Assembly (NCBI GenBank): GCA_048499805.1
Contig: JASNZF010000007.1
Coordinates: forward strand, 62,001-126,000
Direction of reading: 5' to 3'
DNA from: JAWXBA01 sp048499805
Lineage (GTDB): Bacteria > Gemmatimonadota > Gemmatimonadetes > Gemmatimonadales > GWC2-71-9
DNA: 64,000 nucleotides
This document shows, piece by piece, positions 50,745 to 59,771 of the stretch; the stretch's first letter is position 1, and each line of letters begins with the position of its first letter. The notes under the pieces are model-generated. The model saw nothing but the letters and a program-made list of their open reading frames with translations. It was not told the DNA's origin and made no database searches. The position numbers and the translations under genes were made by a program.

Positions 50745-52133
50745 CTATGAGGAACTCACCACCCGGTTCCGGCCCGCATCCTTGGCCCGGTACAGCGCCG
50801 CGTCGGCCCGGGAAGCAAGGTGCTCCAGCCCGGGCACCGTCTCCGGGCATCCGGCCACCCCGAAGGAGGCCGTCAACGGCCATTCCCTTCCCTGCCACGC
50901 CCACACCGTCGCCTCCAGGCCGGCACGGACTCGCTCCGCGGCCTCCACCCCTTCGGCCAGCGAGGCATTCGGCAGCCACAGCGCGAATTCCTCCCCGCCG
51001 ATCCTGGCGACAACATCCCCGCTCCGGGTCGCCTGGCCGCAGATGCGGGCGAAATGCACCAGCGCCGCGTCGCCCGCGGCATGGCCCAGGGTGTCGTTGA
51101 GGAGCTTGAACCGGTCCAGGTCGGCATAGATCAGCGCGCCCTCCCCCGCCGTCACCCGGCTCATGGCCTCGTCCAGGCCGCGCCGGTTGCGCAGTCCGGT
51201 CAGCGGATCGCTCAGGGTGGTCTCGTACAGCTCCTGGCGCTCGAGTGCCTGCTGCAGCCGGGGCCCCGCCGCTTCCAGCGCCTGGAACAGCTCCCCGGCG
51301 ACGCTCCCCGGGGGCAGCACCCCATCCGGCGTCGCCACGACCACGGCACCGACGGTCAACCGCGAGCTGGGAATCGGCAGGATGACGGTGCGCGGGCGTG
51401 CCCGCCGGCGTTCGTTTCCCGACCGTCCGAGCGGATCGTCGGAGACCCGCGGCCCCGGATCGATCCCCCGGCCCACGTCGTCCAGCGGGCTGCCCGGGGC
51501 GGCCAGTGCCAGCCGCAGGCGCGGATCCGACCGGAGCGACACCCCGAGGACCTGCACCCCCTGGGGACGCGCGATCGCGACCCCCACCTCGGTGTCGAGC
51601 AGCCGCTCCAGCTGGTGCGCCAGCCGCATGGCGATGCTCTCGACCGTCTCGTGGGGCCTGCCGTGCAACCGGTCCACGGAAGCCAGGACCGGCTCCCGCT
51701 GGAGCCAGGACAGCAAGGCGCCCAGGTCCGCGCGCAGCGCCTCCAGCATGGCGGGCGTTCCGGGGCCCGGGGCCAGGGCGATGGCCACCCACCCCTCGAG
51801 CACCGCGTGAACCATCACCCCGCACTCAAGCTGTTCCATCCCGCCGGAAGACTGGCCGCGCAGGTGCGCCATCCGGGCCACCAGGAGGGTCTCGTCCGCA
51901 GTGGTGACCCCCGCGGCAACGGCCCGGCGCGGCGGGCCGTCCCCCGGCCCGGCCACCCAGACCCCGAGCGCCTGGTTGGCGCGCAGCACCAGGGCCAGGA
52001 GCGGATCCGCGCCGGGGCGCAGGGCCGGTGGCTGCGTCGCCGCCTGGATCGGCCCCCCGAGCCAACGGGAGAGATAGAGTGCCACGAGCATGGAGAGACT
52101 GGCGGTGGCCAGGACCAGCAGGAAGGAATTCAT
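50745..52133 (-). CDS. Diguanylate cyclase (GGDEF domain)
   Basis: 462 residues from the ATG at 52133, overlapping the corA stop (ATGA); the longer frame through corA is rejected. One N-terminal membrane helix (about 3-22), a middle region of about 270 residues without a clear family (it may be GAF-like), then GGDEF: DPLTGLRNRRGLDEAM, YADLDRFKLLNDTLGH and RIGGEEFALW around residue 378. The GGEEF active site is intact, so c-di-GMP synthesis is expected. No RxxD inhibitory site is evident where one would look. Confidence 0.92.
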   Translation of the reverse strand: MNSFLLVLATASLSMLVALYLSRWLGGPIQAATQPPALRPGADPLLALVLRANQALGVWVAGPGDGPPRRAVAAGVTTADETLLVARMAHLRGQSSGGMEQLECGVMVHAVLEGWVAIALAPGPGTPAMLEALRADLGALLSWLQREPVLASVDRLHGRPHETVESIAMRLAHQLERLLDTEVGVAIARPQGVQVLGVSLRSDPRLRLALAAPGSPLDDVGRGIDPGPRVSDDPLGRSGNERRRARPRTVILPIPSSRLTVGAVVVATPDGVLPPGSVAGELFQALEAAGPRLQQALERQELYETTLSDPLTGLRNRRGLDEAMSRVTAGEGALIYADLDRFKLLNDTLGHAAGDAALVHFARICGQATRSGDVVARIGGEEFALWLPNASLAEGVEAAERVRAGLEATVWAWQGREWPLTASFGVAGCPETVPGLEHLASRADAALYRAKDAGRNRVVSSS

Positions 52134-53053
52134 CCGCGCGGACGACCGATCCACCCTCGGCGGGAAAACCAGGCATAGATCGCGATGCAGACGAGGAGCA
52201 TCAGGCCAAGGACCACCGGGTATCCCCACCGCCACTGAAGTTCCGGCATCGCGGCAAAGTTCATCCCGTAGACGCCCACGATGAACGTCAGTGGCAGGAA
52301 GAACGCGGCGAACACCGTGAGCACCCGCATCACCTCGTTGCTGCGGTGGGAGGCCATGGCAAGGTGCACGCTGAGGAGGTTCTGGGCCTCCTCCAGCAGC
52401 TGCTCCGCCCAGAAGTGATACCCCTCCGCCGTTTCGCGGAGGTCCTGGAAGTACGGCTGGGCCCGCTCGGCGGGCACGACCGTCTTCTGCAGGACCGCGA
52501 TCGATTGCCAGAGGATCCGCTTGATCAGCGCGACCCGGCGCTTGAGGAAGTGAATCCGGCGAAACGGCGGCATGGTGTGGGTGGCATCGAAGACCTCGCT
52601 CTCGAAGGCATCGAGGGCCCGCTCCATCTCCTCGAGCGGCCGGTCGTAGGAGGAGAGCATGGCCAGGGTGAGTTCGGTCAGGACCGTCGAGAGCGAGCGA
52701 TCGGCGCACTCGCCGGAGGAGAACCGGTCACGGACCGCGCCCAGGATCGGCTGATCCTTGCGGTGGATCGTCAGGACCAGGTCAGGCCGGTAGAACAGCG
52801 CGAGCTTGCGGGTCATCCCCTGGACATCGTCGGCCTCGCCGCCGGCCGCCTCGTCCCACGTGCGCATGATGATGAAGGTGACTTCCTCAATCCGCTCGTG
52901 CTTGGGCAGGTGCTCCGGGTCCAGGCAGTCGGCGACCGAGGTGGCGTGCAGGGAGTGGGTCTCGGCGAGTTCGAGAAGCTCATGGCGGGTCGGGGCCACC
53001 ACGTCGATCCACCGGAGCCCGCCCGGACCGCCCTCGAATACAACGGTCTGCAT
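52130..53053 (-). CDS. corA: CorA-type magnesium/cobalt transporter
   Basis: 307 residues. A long soluble and helical N-terminal region precedes two C-terminal membrane helices with the ion-selectivity motif YGMNF between them and the acidic MPEL loop. CorA forms a pentameric Mg2+ channel. It lies 13 bp after dus and overlaps the diguanylate cyclase gene. Confidence 0.95.
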   Translation of the reverse strand: MQTVVFEGGPGGLRWIDVVAPTRHELLELAETHSLHATSVADCLDPEHLPKHERIEEVTFIIMRTWDEAAGGEADDVQGMTRKLALFYRPDLVLTIHRKDQPILGAVRDRFSSGECADRSLSTVLTELTLAMLSSYDRPLEEMERALDAFESEVFDATHTMPPFRRIHFLKRRVALIKRILWQSIAVLQKTVVPAERAQPYFQDLRETAEGYHFWAEQLLEEAQNLLSVHLAMASHRSNEVMRVLTVFAAFFLPLTFIVGVYGMNFAAMPELQWRWGYPVVLGLMLLVCIAIYAWFSRRGWIGRPRG

Positions 53054-53066
53054 CAGGCCGGCGAGC

Positions 53067-54050
53067 TCACGCCGCCACCGCGGACGCTTCCAGGTAGCCG
53101 GTGAACACCGCCTCGGCCTCCCGCATCGACTCGACGTGGAACAACCGCTCGCGCAACGCCGAGGCGCCCGGAAGCCCGCGGGTGTACCACCCCAGGTGCT
53201 TCCGGAACTCCACCACGGTCTTGCGGCTGTCGCCCTGCAGCCGAAGAGCCAGCTGGGCGTGGGCCAGGGCCACGCTGAACCGCTCGACCGGGCCGGGCAG
53301 CCCCGGCGCCTCGCGCCCCTCCAACCGGGCCCGGGCGTCGCGGAAGATCCAGGGATTTCCGAAACTCCCGCGCCCGATCATCAGGCCGGCGCACCCGGTG
53401 TGCTCCCGCATCCGGCGGGCGTCCTCGCCGGTCTGGATGTCCCCATTGCCGATGACCGGGATGTCCAGTGCCTCCACGACCGCGGCGATCTCGTCCCAGT
53501 TGGCCTTGCCGGAGAACATCTGGGTCCGGGTGCGGGCATGCAGGGTGAACGCGCGCGCCCCGGCGTCCTGCATCCGCAGGGCGATCTCGACCGGCTCCCG
53601 GCACAGCTCGTTCCAGCCGCTCCGCGTCTTCACCGTCAGCGGCAGGTGGGTGGCCGCCGCCGTCGCCCGGATGATGCGCTCGACGAGCTCCATGTCGCGA
53701 AGGCAGCCCGACCCACCATTGCGCTGGACCACCTTCTTCACCGGGCAGCCGAAGTTGATGTCGATGAAGTCCGGCTCGTAGGCCTCGGCGACGATGGCCG
53801 CCGCCCGGGCCATGGCGTCCGGGTCGGCGCCGTAGATCTGGACCCCGATCGGTCGCTCCACTGGCTCGAACTCCGCCCCCTCGATGGTCCGGCGGATGCC
53901 GCGCTGGATCGCCTCGGAGGAGAGGAACTCGGTCATCAGGACGTCGGCCCCCAGGCTCCGGCACACCTGACGGAACGGCGCCTCCGAGACCCCGGCCATG
54001 GGGGCCAGGATCAGGGGACATTCCACCGAGGGCGCATAGGGTAACCGCAT
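53067..54050 (-). CDS. dus: tRNA-dihydrouridine synthase (DusB-like)
   Basis: 327 residues. FMN-dependent Dus family: LAPMAGVSEAPFRQVCR, DINFGCPVKKVV with the catalytic Cys, VKTRSGW, and GNGDIQTGEDA. It reduces uridines in the tRNA D-loop. It heads a dus-corA-cyclase operon. The ATG is 6 nt from a TACCTT -10 box, so a leaderless mRNA is predicted. Confidence 0.95.
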   Translation of the reverse strand: MRLPYAPSVECPLILAPMAGVSEAPFRQVCRSLGADVLMTEFLSSEAIQRGIRRTIEGAEFEPVERPIGVQIYGADPDAMARAAAIVAEAYEPDFIDINFGCPVKKVVQRNGGSGCLRDMELVERIIRATAAATHLPLTVKTRSGWNELCREPVEIALRMQDAGARAFTLHARTRTQMFSGKANWDEIAAVVEALDIPVIGNGDIQTGEDARRMREHTGCAGLMIGRGSFGNPWIFRDARARLEGREAPGLPGPVERFSVALAHAQLALRLQGDSRKTVVEFRKHLGWYTRGLPGASALRERLFHVESMREAEAVFTGYLEASAVAA

Positions 54051-54056
54051 GGCGGA

Positions 54057-54085
54057 AAGGTACTTGCCGCGACGGGTCGGGGCAA
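54057..54085 (-). promoter_or_regulatory. Predicted leaderless promoter of the dus operon
   Basis: Minus strand: TTGCCC (54085-54080), 17-nt spacer, TACCTT (54062-54057), 6 nt, ATG at 54050. Geometry identical to the aspS promoter. Confidence 0.6.
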
Positions 54086-54127
54086 CGCGTCGCCGGGACC
54101 GCCCTCCCTCGCGAGCGGCGGGAGCGC

Positions 54128-54133
54128 TAGATT
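54128..54133 (+). promoter_or_regulatory. Predicted -10 box of the PTS IIA-like gene (leaderless)
   Basis: TAGATT, 6 nt before the ATG at 54140. The -35 region is not TTGC-like. Confidence 0.4.
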
Positions 54134-54139
54134 GCCGCG

Positions 54140-54592
54140 ATGCGCATCCGCGACTTCCTCGACCCGGGGGCGATCGGGCTCGATCTTCGGGGCGACTCCA
54201 AGGAGGCCGTGTTGCGCGAGATGGTCGCGCTCCTCCAGCTCGAGCCCCGGGCAGTGGCTCCCCTCTCCCAGCTCGTCCTCCGGCGGGAACAGCTCGGTTC
54301 CACTGGCTTCGGCCACGGGATCGCGATTCCCCATGCCCGCTCGCTCGTCGTCCACCGGCTCCGGCTCGCCTTCGGCCGCCACCCCGCCGGGGTGGAGTAT
54401 GGCGCGATGGACGGGAAGCCCGTCCACTCCCTCTTCCTGATCGTGGCGCCCCCGCACGAAGTCTCGAACCAGTACCTGCCCATCCTCGGCAAGGTGGCTC
54501 AACTCTGCCAGCAGCCCGGCGTCCCCGCCCGGCTGGCGCAGCTCCGGGATGTCCCGGAGCTGTTCGCCCTGCTGGAGAGCCACGGCCTCTAG
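54140..54592 (+). CDS. PTS EIIA type-2 domain protein (PtsN-like)
   Basis: 150 residues. The fold and the active histidine in GHGIAIPHARS (about residue 66) match the fructose/nitrogen-PTS EIIA family; the preceding LGSTGFGHG is also typical. A stand-alone EIIA of this type usually regulates rather than transports sugar. No EI, HPr or EIIBC gene is nearby. It is divergent from dus and convergent with the NmrA-like gene 8 bp away. Confidence 0.88.
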   Translation: MRIRDFLDPGAIGLDLRGDSKEAVLREMVALLQLEPRAVAPLSQLVLRREQLGSTGFGHGIAIPHARSLVVHRLRLAFGRHPAGVEYGAMDGKPVHSLFLIVAPPHEVSNQYLPILGKVAQLCQQPGVPARLAQLRDVPELFALLESHGL

Positions 54593-54599
54593 CCGCGAC

Positions 54600-55475
54600 C
54601 TACGCCAGCAGGGCCCGGTGATCCTCGAGAAAGGTGCGGAGGGTTCGCGGGGGAGAACCCGCCAGACGCAGCACCCCGTCGCTGAGGGGCATGGTGGTGC
54701 CGCGCGAGGCGTCCTCGAGCAGGGAAAGGTCGGCAGCCAGCCATTCGGGAAGTCCCGCCGCCGCCAGCGAGGCGCGGAAGGCCTCCCGGGGCAGGTCAAC
54801 GTACCGGACCGGCCGCCCGAGAATGTCGGTGAGGGTCTCGGCCACCTCCCCGTAGGACAGGGGCGCCGGCCCGGTCAATGCCACATCCTCGGTCACGTGC
54901 GTGGCCCGCGTCAGCGCCCCGACCGCCGCCGCCGCCACGTCGCGTGCATCGACGAAGGCGACCTTGCCGTCCCCCTGCGACCCGAAGAACTGCCCGGCCC
55001 GGCGGATCACCTCCGCCGAGCTGAGCAGGTTCTGCATCATGCTGGTGGGACGCAGGTTGACGCCGGGCACGCCCGAAGCGGCCAGGGTGGCCTCGACGGC
55101 CCCGTGCCATTCCAGGATCCCGGCCGGGACCGGCTGCCCCACCCCCAGGACCGAGATCCGCACCAGGCGCTCCACCCCCGCATCGGCGGCGGCGTGGATC
55201 ATCGCGGTCTGCAGGGGCACGGTGCCAGGGCCGGAACTGGTGACCAGGAACACCCGGCGGATGTCGCGTAACGCCGGGGCGAGGGTCTCCGGTGCGCCCA
55301 GGTCGCCCTGGATCAGTTCCACCCCGGGTCCGGCAATCCGCGAGGCAGCGAACGGATCGCGCACCAGGGCCCGGACGGGGATGCGCGCGCCCCGCAGCAG
55401 GCGGACCACCTCGCCGCCCACCGTCCCGGTTCCACCGACGACCAGGATCCGCCTGTCGGGCACGCTCACTCCCAC
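54600..55475 (-). CDS. NmrA-like NAD(P)-binding protein
   Basis: 291 residues. The N-terminal Rossmann motif VVGGTGTVGGEVVRLL marks an atypical short-chain dehydrogenase; VRISVLG and NLRPTSMMQNLL follow the NmrA/NAD(P)H-quinone oxidoreductase type (QOR2-like). It lacks an obvious Y-x3-K catalytic pair, so it may be a redox sensor or reductase. It overlaps the guaA 3' end by 10 bp and is the last gene of the hisS operon. Confidence 0.8.
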   Translation of the reverse strand: MGVSVPDRRILVVGGTGTVGGEVVRLLRGARIPVRALVRDPFAASRIAGPGVELIQGDLGAPETLAPALRDIRRVFLVTSSGPGTVPLQTAMIHAAADAGVERLVRISVLGVGQPVPAGILEWHGAVEATLAASGVPGVNLRPTSMMQNLLSSAEVIRRAGQFFGSQGDGKVAFVDARDVAAAAVGALTRATHVTEDVALTGPAPLSYGEVAETLTDILGRPVRYVDLPREAFRASLAAAGLPEWLAADLSLLEDASRGTTMPLSDGVLRLAGSPPRTLRTFLEDHRALLA

Positions 55476-57016
55476 TCGATGGTGGCGGGTGGCTTGCTGC
55501 TCACGTCATAGACCACGCGGTTGACCCCCTGCACCTCGTTGGCGATCCGGTTCGAGATCAGCGCCAGGACTTCCGGCGGGAACGCGAACCAGTCGGCGGT
55601 CATGCCGTCGCGGCTGGTCACGGCGCGAAGCGCCACCACCTGGTCGTAGCTCCGGCCATCGCCCTGCACCCCCACCGACCGGATCGGGAGCAGCACCGCG
55701 AATGCCTGCCAGATCTCGTCGTAGAGGCCAGCGGCGCGGATCTCCTCGATGAAGATCGCGTCGGCCCTGCGCAGGACCTCCAGCGACGACTCGCTGATGT
55801 CCCCGATGATCCGGATCGCCAGGCCCGGCCCGGGAAACGGGTGCCGGCCCACCATCTCCTCGGGCAGGCCAAGTTCCCGACCCACCGCGCGCACCTCGTC
55901 CTTGAACAGCTCCCGGAACGGCTCGATCAGCGTGAACGGCAGCCGTTCCGGCAGCCCGCCCACGTTGTGGTGGGTCTTGATCGTCACCGACGGCCCGCCC
56001 GAGGCGCTCACTGACTCGATCACGTCGGGGTAGAGCGTCCCCTGCACCAGGAAGCCGACGTCGTCCCCCACCGCCCGGGCCTCGGTCTCGAAGACGTCGA
56101 TGAAGGTGTGCCCGATGCGTCGGCGCTTCTCCTCGGGATCGCTGATCCCCCGGAGCCGCTCCAGGAACTGCTCCCGGGCATCCACCACGCGCAGGTCGAT
56201 CCCCAGATGGCGGCGAAAGGTCTGCTCCACCTGCTCCCGCTCGTGGAGCCGCAGCAGCCCGTGGTCCACGAAGATGCAGGTCAGCCGATCCCCGACCGCC
56301 CGGTGCACCAGGGCCGCGGCCACCGAGGAGTCGACGCCCCCCGACAGCCCGCAGATTACGCGGGTCGTGGGGCCCACCCGGGCCTGGATCCGCGCCACCT
56401 CCTCCTCGATGAAGTGCCCGGCGGTCCAGTCCGCGGTGCAGCCGCAGATCCCGAACAGGAAGTTGCCGATGATCTCGCCACCCCGGGCCGTGTGGGCCAC
56501 CTCGGGATGGAACTGCACCGCGTGAATGGGCAGGGCGACGTGCTCGAGCGCACAGACCGGGGAGTTGTCGCTCGAGGCCGTGACGCGGTAGCCCGGCGGC
56601 GGCGCATCCACGTGGTCGCCGTGCGACATCCAGACCGGGGTCTCCTCGCCCTCGCCAAACCCCGCAAACAGCGCCCCCTTCCCCACTCGCACCAGGGCCC
56701 GGCCATACTCCCGCCGCGCCGAGGCCACCACCTGACCCCCGGCCAGGTGGGAGAGCAGTTGCATGCCGTAGCAGAGCCCGAGCACCGGGATTCCCAGCTC
56801 CAGGATCGCCGGGTCCAGCGAAGGCGCTCCCGGTTCGTAGACCGAGTTGGGTCCCCCGGAAAGGATGATGCCCTTCGGGGCCCATTCCCGCACCCAGGCC
56901 GCATCCCGGTCGGGCCGGTGGATCTCGGAGTAGACGTGCGCCTCGCGGACCCGCCTGGCAATCAGCTGCGTGAACTGCGAACCGTAGTCAAGGATCAGGA
57001 TGCGATCATGGTCCAT
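55466..57016 (-). CDS. guaA: GMP synthase (glutamine-hydrolysing)
   Basis: 516 residues from the ATG at 57016; a longer frame into lysA is rejected. The glutaminase domain has LGLCYGMQLL (Cys) and VQFHPEV (His). The ATP-pyrophosphatase domain has GLSGGVDSSVAA. The C-terminal dimerisation domain ends PPATIEWE. It converts XMP to GMP. It overlaps the lysA stop by one base (TGATG). Confidence 0.97.
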   Translation of the reverse strand: MDHDRILILDYGSQFTQLIARRVREAHVYSEIHRPDRDAAWVREWAPKGIILSGGPNSVYEPGAPSLDPAILELGIPVLGLCYGMQLLSHLAGGQVVASARREYGRALVRVGKGALFAGFGEGEETPVWMSHGDHVDAPPPGYRVTASSDNSPVCALEHVALPIHAVQFHPEVAHTARGGEIIGNFLFGICGCTADWTAGHFIEEEVARIQARVGPTTRVICGLSGGVDSSVAAALVHRAVGDRLTCIFVDHGLLRLHEREQVEQTFRRHLGIDLRVVDAREQFLERLRGISDPEEKRRRIGHTFIDVFETEARAVGDDVGFLVQGTLYPDVIESVSASGGPSVTIKTHHNVGGLPERLPFTLIEPFRELFKDEVRAVGRELGLPEEMVGRHPFPGPGLAIRIIGDISESSLEVLRRADAIFIEEIRAAGLYDEIWQAFAVLLPIRSVGVQGDGRSYDQVVALRAVTSRDGMTADWFAFPPEVLALISNRIANEVQGVNRVVYDVSSKPPATIEWE

Positions 57017-58320
57017 CAGGAAGGCGCTCCATCGAACGGGGATGCCATCTCGCCGCGCATGAGGTCGTCCGGGGTTTCGCGCGGGCGGCAAACAGCCCAG
57101 CGGCCGCCACGCACCAGGACCTCGGCTGCCCGGGGCCGGCTGTTGTACTGGGAACTCATCGAGAAGCCGTAGGCACCGGCGCCGAGGACCGCCAGGCATG
57201 CCCCGGCCGGCAGGTCGGGCACCGCCCGGTCGAGCGCGAGGAAATCCCCGGTCTCGCAGATCGGGCCAACCACATCGGCCGTCACCCGCGCCTCGGTCGC
57301 GCCGTCCACCGCGACGATGGCGTGGTGCGCCTGGTAGTGGCTCGGACGGACCAGGTCGTTCATGGCGGCATCGACGATCATGAAGTCACGGCCACCGGCA
57401 TGCTTGCGGTACAGCACCCGCGTCAGCAGCACCCCGCTGCTGCCGACGAGGTAGCGACCCGGTTCGAGGTGCAGGTGCAGGCCGGCGGCCTGCACCCCGG
57501 GCACGATCGCGGCGGCAAAGTCAGCCACCCCCATCGGCTCCTCGGTGCCGGTGTAGCGGATTCCGATCCCGCCGCCCAGTCCGAGCGTGGTCACCGTCCC
57601 ACCGGCCGCGGCCTGGACCCCTGGCAGCAGGGCGAGCAGGCGGTCCAGCGCCTCGGCATACGGCACGGTGCTCAGGAGCTGGCTGCCGAGGTGCACCGCC
57701 ACCCCCGTCAGGGTCAGGCCCGGCGAGGCGGCGACCAGGCGGGCGGCCTCCACGACCTGGTCGGCCGGAATCCCGAACTTGATGCCGTTCTTGCCGGTGG
57801 AGATGTACGGATGGGTGTCCGTGGTGACATCGGGGTTGACGCGCAGGCCCACCCGCATCGCGCCGCCCGTGCCCGCCGCAAGCTGCGCCAGGCGGGCCAC
57901 CTCCTCCAGCGACTCCACGTTCACCTGGCCAATGCCGGCCGCCATGGCCGCCAGCAGCTCGTCGTCACGCTTGCCGACACCGCTGAACACGATTCGCTCG
58001 GGGTGGAATCCGGCCCGGAGCGCCCGGAGCATCTCGCCGGTCGAGACGATATCCGCCCCCGCCCCCAGCTCCGCGAGGAGCCGGAGCACCGCCAGGGTGC
58101 TGTTGGCCTTGATGGCATAGCAGAGCGTGTGCGGCACGGCGGACAGCGCCAGGGTGAGGTCGCGAAAGCGCGCCTCGATGACATCTCCGTGGTACACGTA
58201 GGTCGGGGTGCCCACCGCGGCGGCGATCTCGGCCAGCCCGGCCCCGCCGGCGTGCAACCCACCCGAGGCCGACCGGGCCAGGCCGGCATCGGCGAGCAGC
58301 CGATCCGTGTCCTCGACCAT
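57016..58320 (-). CDS. lysA: Diaminopimelate decarboxylase
   Basis: 434 residues from the ATG at 58320, inside the proS stop (TGATG). The PLP lysine lies in LCYAIKANS, and GLGGGIGI, CETGDF and GAYGFSMSSQYN match the fold III decarboxylase family. It makes L-lysine from meso-diaminopimelate. No other dap gene is in the window. Confidence 0.96.
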   Translation of the reverse strand: MVEDTDRLLADAGLARSASGGLHAGGAGLAEIAAAVGTPTYVYHGDVIEARFRDLTLALSAVPHTLCYAIKANSTLAVLRLLAELGAGADIVSTGEMLRALRAGFHPERIVFSGVGKRDDELLAAMAAGIGQVNVESLEEVARLAQLAAGTGGAMRVGLRVNPDVTTDTHPYISTGKNGIKFGIPADQVVEAARLVAASPGLTLTGVAVHLGSQLLSTVPYAEALDRLLALLPGVQAAAGGTVTTLGLGGGIGIRYTGTEEPMGVADFAAAIVPGVQAAGLHLHLEPGRYLVGSSGVLLTRVLYRKHAGGRDFMIVDAAMNDLVRPSHYQAHHAIVAVDGATEARVTADVVGPICETGDFLALDRAVPDLPAGACLAVLGAGAYGFSMSSQYNSRPRAAEVLVRGGRWAVCRPRETPDDLMRGEMASPFDGAPS

Positions 58321-59771
58321 CAATACGACTTGGCCCACAGCACTTCATGCATCGCGGGGCGGCCGGTCCAGATGCAGGTCTGCGGCGCCTCGGCCGACCG
58401 GAACTCCGCGTCCGGGATCACCCGGATCGTCGCCTTGGTCTGCTCCTTGATCTCGGCCTCGACGGCGGGGTCCCCGCACCACCCGGCATAGACAAAGCCC
58501 CCACCCTGTTCCAGGAAGTCGATGAACTCCTGCTTCGACTTGGGACCCCGGAGGGTGGCCGCCTCGCGCCGGGCCTTGGCCGCCTCGAGCAGCTCGCGCT
58601 GCATCCGGTCCATTGCCGGCGGAAACCAGGCCGCCAGCCCGCCCACCGGCAGCGACTCCTTCGGGCCGCCGGTCCGGCGGGCAACCATCACGGTGCCACC
58701 GGCCAGGTCCCGCGGGCCGATCTCGATCCGGAACGGGACGCCCCGGCCCTCCCAGTCGTAGTACTTCGCCCCGGGCTTCATCCCCTCGCGGGCGTCGACG
58801 TGGCATCGGATCCCCGCCGCCGCAAGCGCCACCCGGATCCCGAGGGCCGCATCGAGGATCGCCGCCCGCTCCTCGTCGGTCTTGTAGATGGGCACGATCA
58901 CCACCTGCCACTGGGCCAGGCGCGGGGGACAGACGAGCCCGGCGTCATCCCCATGGGTCATGATCAGCCCGCCCACCAGGCGCGTCGACACCCCCCATGA
59001 AGTGTTCCAGACATGGTCCAGTCCCCCCTCGGCGGTCTGGAACGTCACGTCGAACGCCTTGGCGAAGTTCTGGCCCAGGTTGTGGCTGGTGCCCGCCTGC
59101 AGGGCCTTGTTGTCCTGCATCATCGCTTCGCACGAATAGGTCCGGACCGCCCCGGCGAACCGCTCGCTGTCGGTCTTGAGGCCGGTCACCACCGGCATGG
59201 CCATCCACTCCTCCATGAACCGGCGGTAGATCCCCAGGATCTGGAGCGTCTCCGCCTCGGCATCCGCCTCGGTCGCGTGGGCGGTGTGGCCCTCCTGCCA
59301 GAGGAACTCGGTGGTCCGCAGGAAGAGCCGGGTCCGCAGTTCCCAGCGCACCACGTTGGCCCACTGGTTGATCAGGACCGGCAGGTCCCGGTAACTCTGG
59401 ATCCACTTGGCGTACATCGAGTAGATGATCGTCTCCGAGGTCGGCCGCACGACCAGCGGCTCCTCGAGTTCCTTGCCACCACCGTGGGTGACCACGGCGG
59501 TCTCGGGCGCGAACCCCTCGACGTGCTGGGCCTCCTTGGCCAGGAAGCTCTGCGGGATGAACAGGGGGAAGTAGGCGTTCTGGTGCCCCGTTGCCTTGAA
59601 CATGTCGTCCAGCGCCCGCTGCATCCCCTCCCAGATGGCATACCCGTTCGGCCGGATCACCATGCAGCCGCGCACCGGGCTGTAGTCCGCCAGTTCGGCC
59701 TTCATGATCAGCTCGTTGTACCACGCGCTGAAATCGGTCGCGCGGGGCGTCAGGCCCTTGGTGTCAGCCAT
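58320..59771 (-). CDS. proS: Prolyl-tRNA synthetase (short, type 3)
   Basis: 483 residues from the ATG at 59771, overlapping hisS by 8 bp. Class II motif 2 (LRTRLFLRTTEFLWQEGHTA) is clear. It lacks the editing insertion of bacterial type 1 ProRS and has the C-terminal extension of the archaeal/eukaryotic-like enzyme, including the final Y found in that group. It charges tRNA-Pro. Confidence 0.96.
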   Translation of the reverse strand: MADTKGLTPRATDFSAWYNELIMKAELADYSPVRGCMVIRPNGYAIWEGMQRALDDMFKATGHQNAYFPLFIPQSFLAKEAQHVEGFAPETAVVTHGGGKELEEPLVVRPTSETIIYSMYAKWIQSYRDLPVLINQWANVVRWELRTRLFLRTTEFLWQEGHTAHATEADAEAETLQILGIYRRFMEEWMAMPVVTGLKTDSERFAGAVRTYSCEAMMQDNKALQAGTSHNLGQNFAKAFDVTFQTAEGGLDHVWNTSWGVSTRLVGGLIMTHGDDAGLVCPPRLAQWQVVIVPIYKTDEERAAILDAALGIRVALAAAGIRCHVDAREGMKPGAKYYDWEGRGVPFRIEIGPRDLAGGTVMVARRTGGPKESLPVGGLAAWFPPAMDRMQRELLEAAKARREAATLRGPKSKQEFIDFLEQGGGFVYAGWCGDPAVEAEIKEQTKATIRVIPDAEFRSAEAPQTCIWTGRPAMHEVLWAKSY

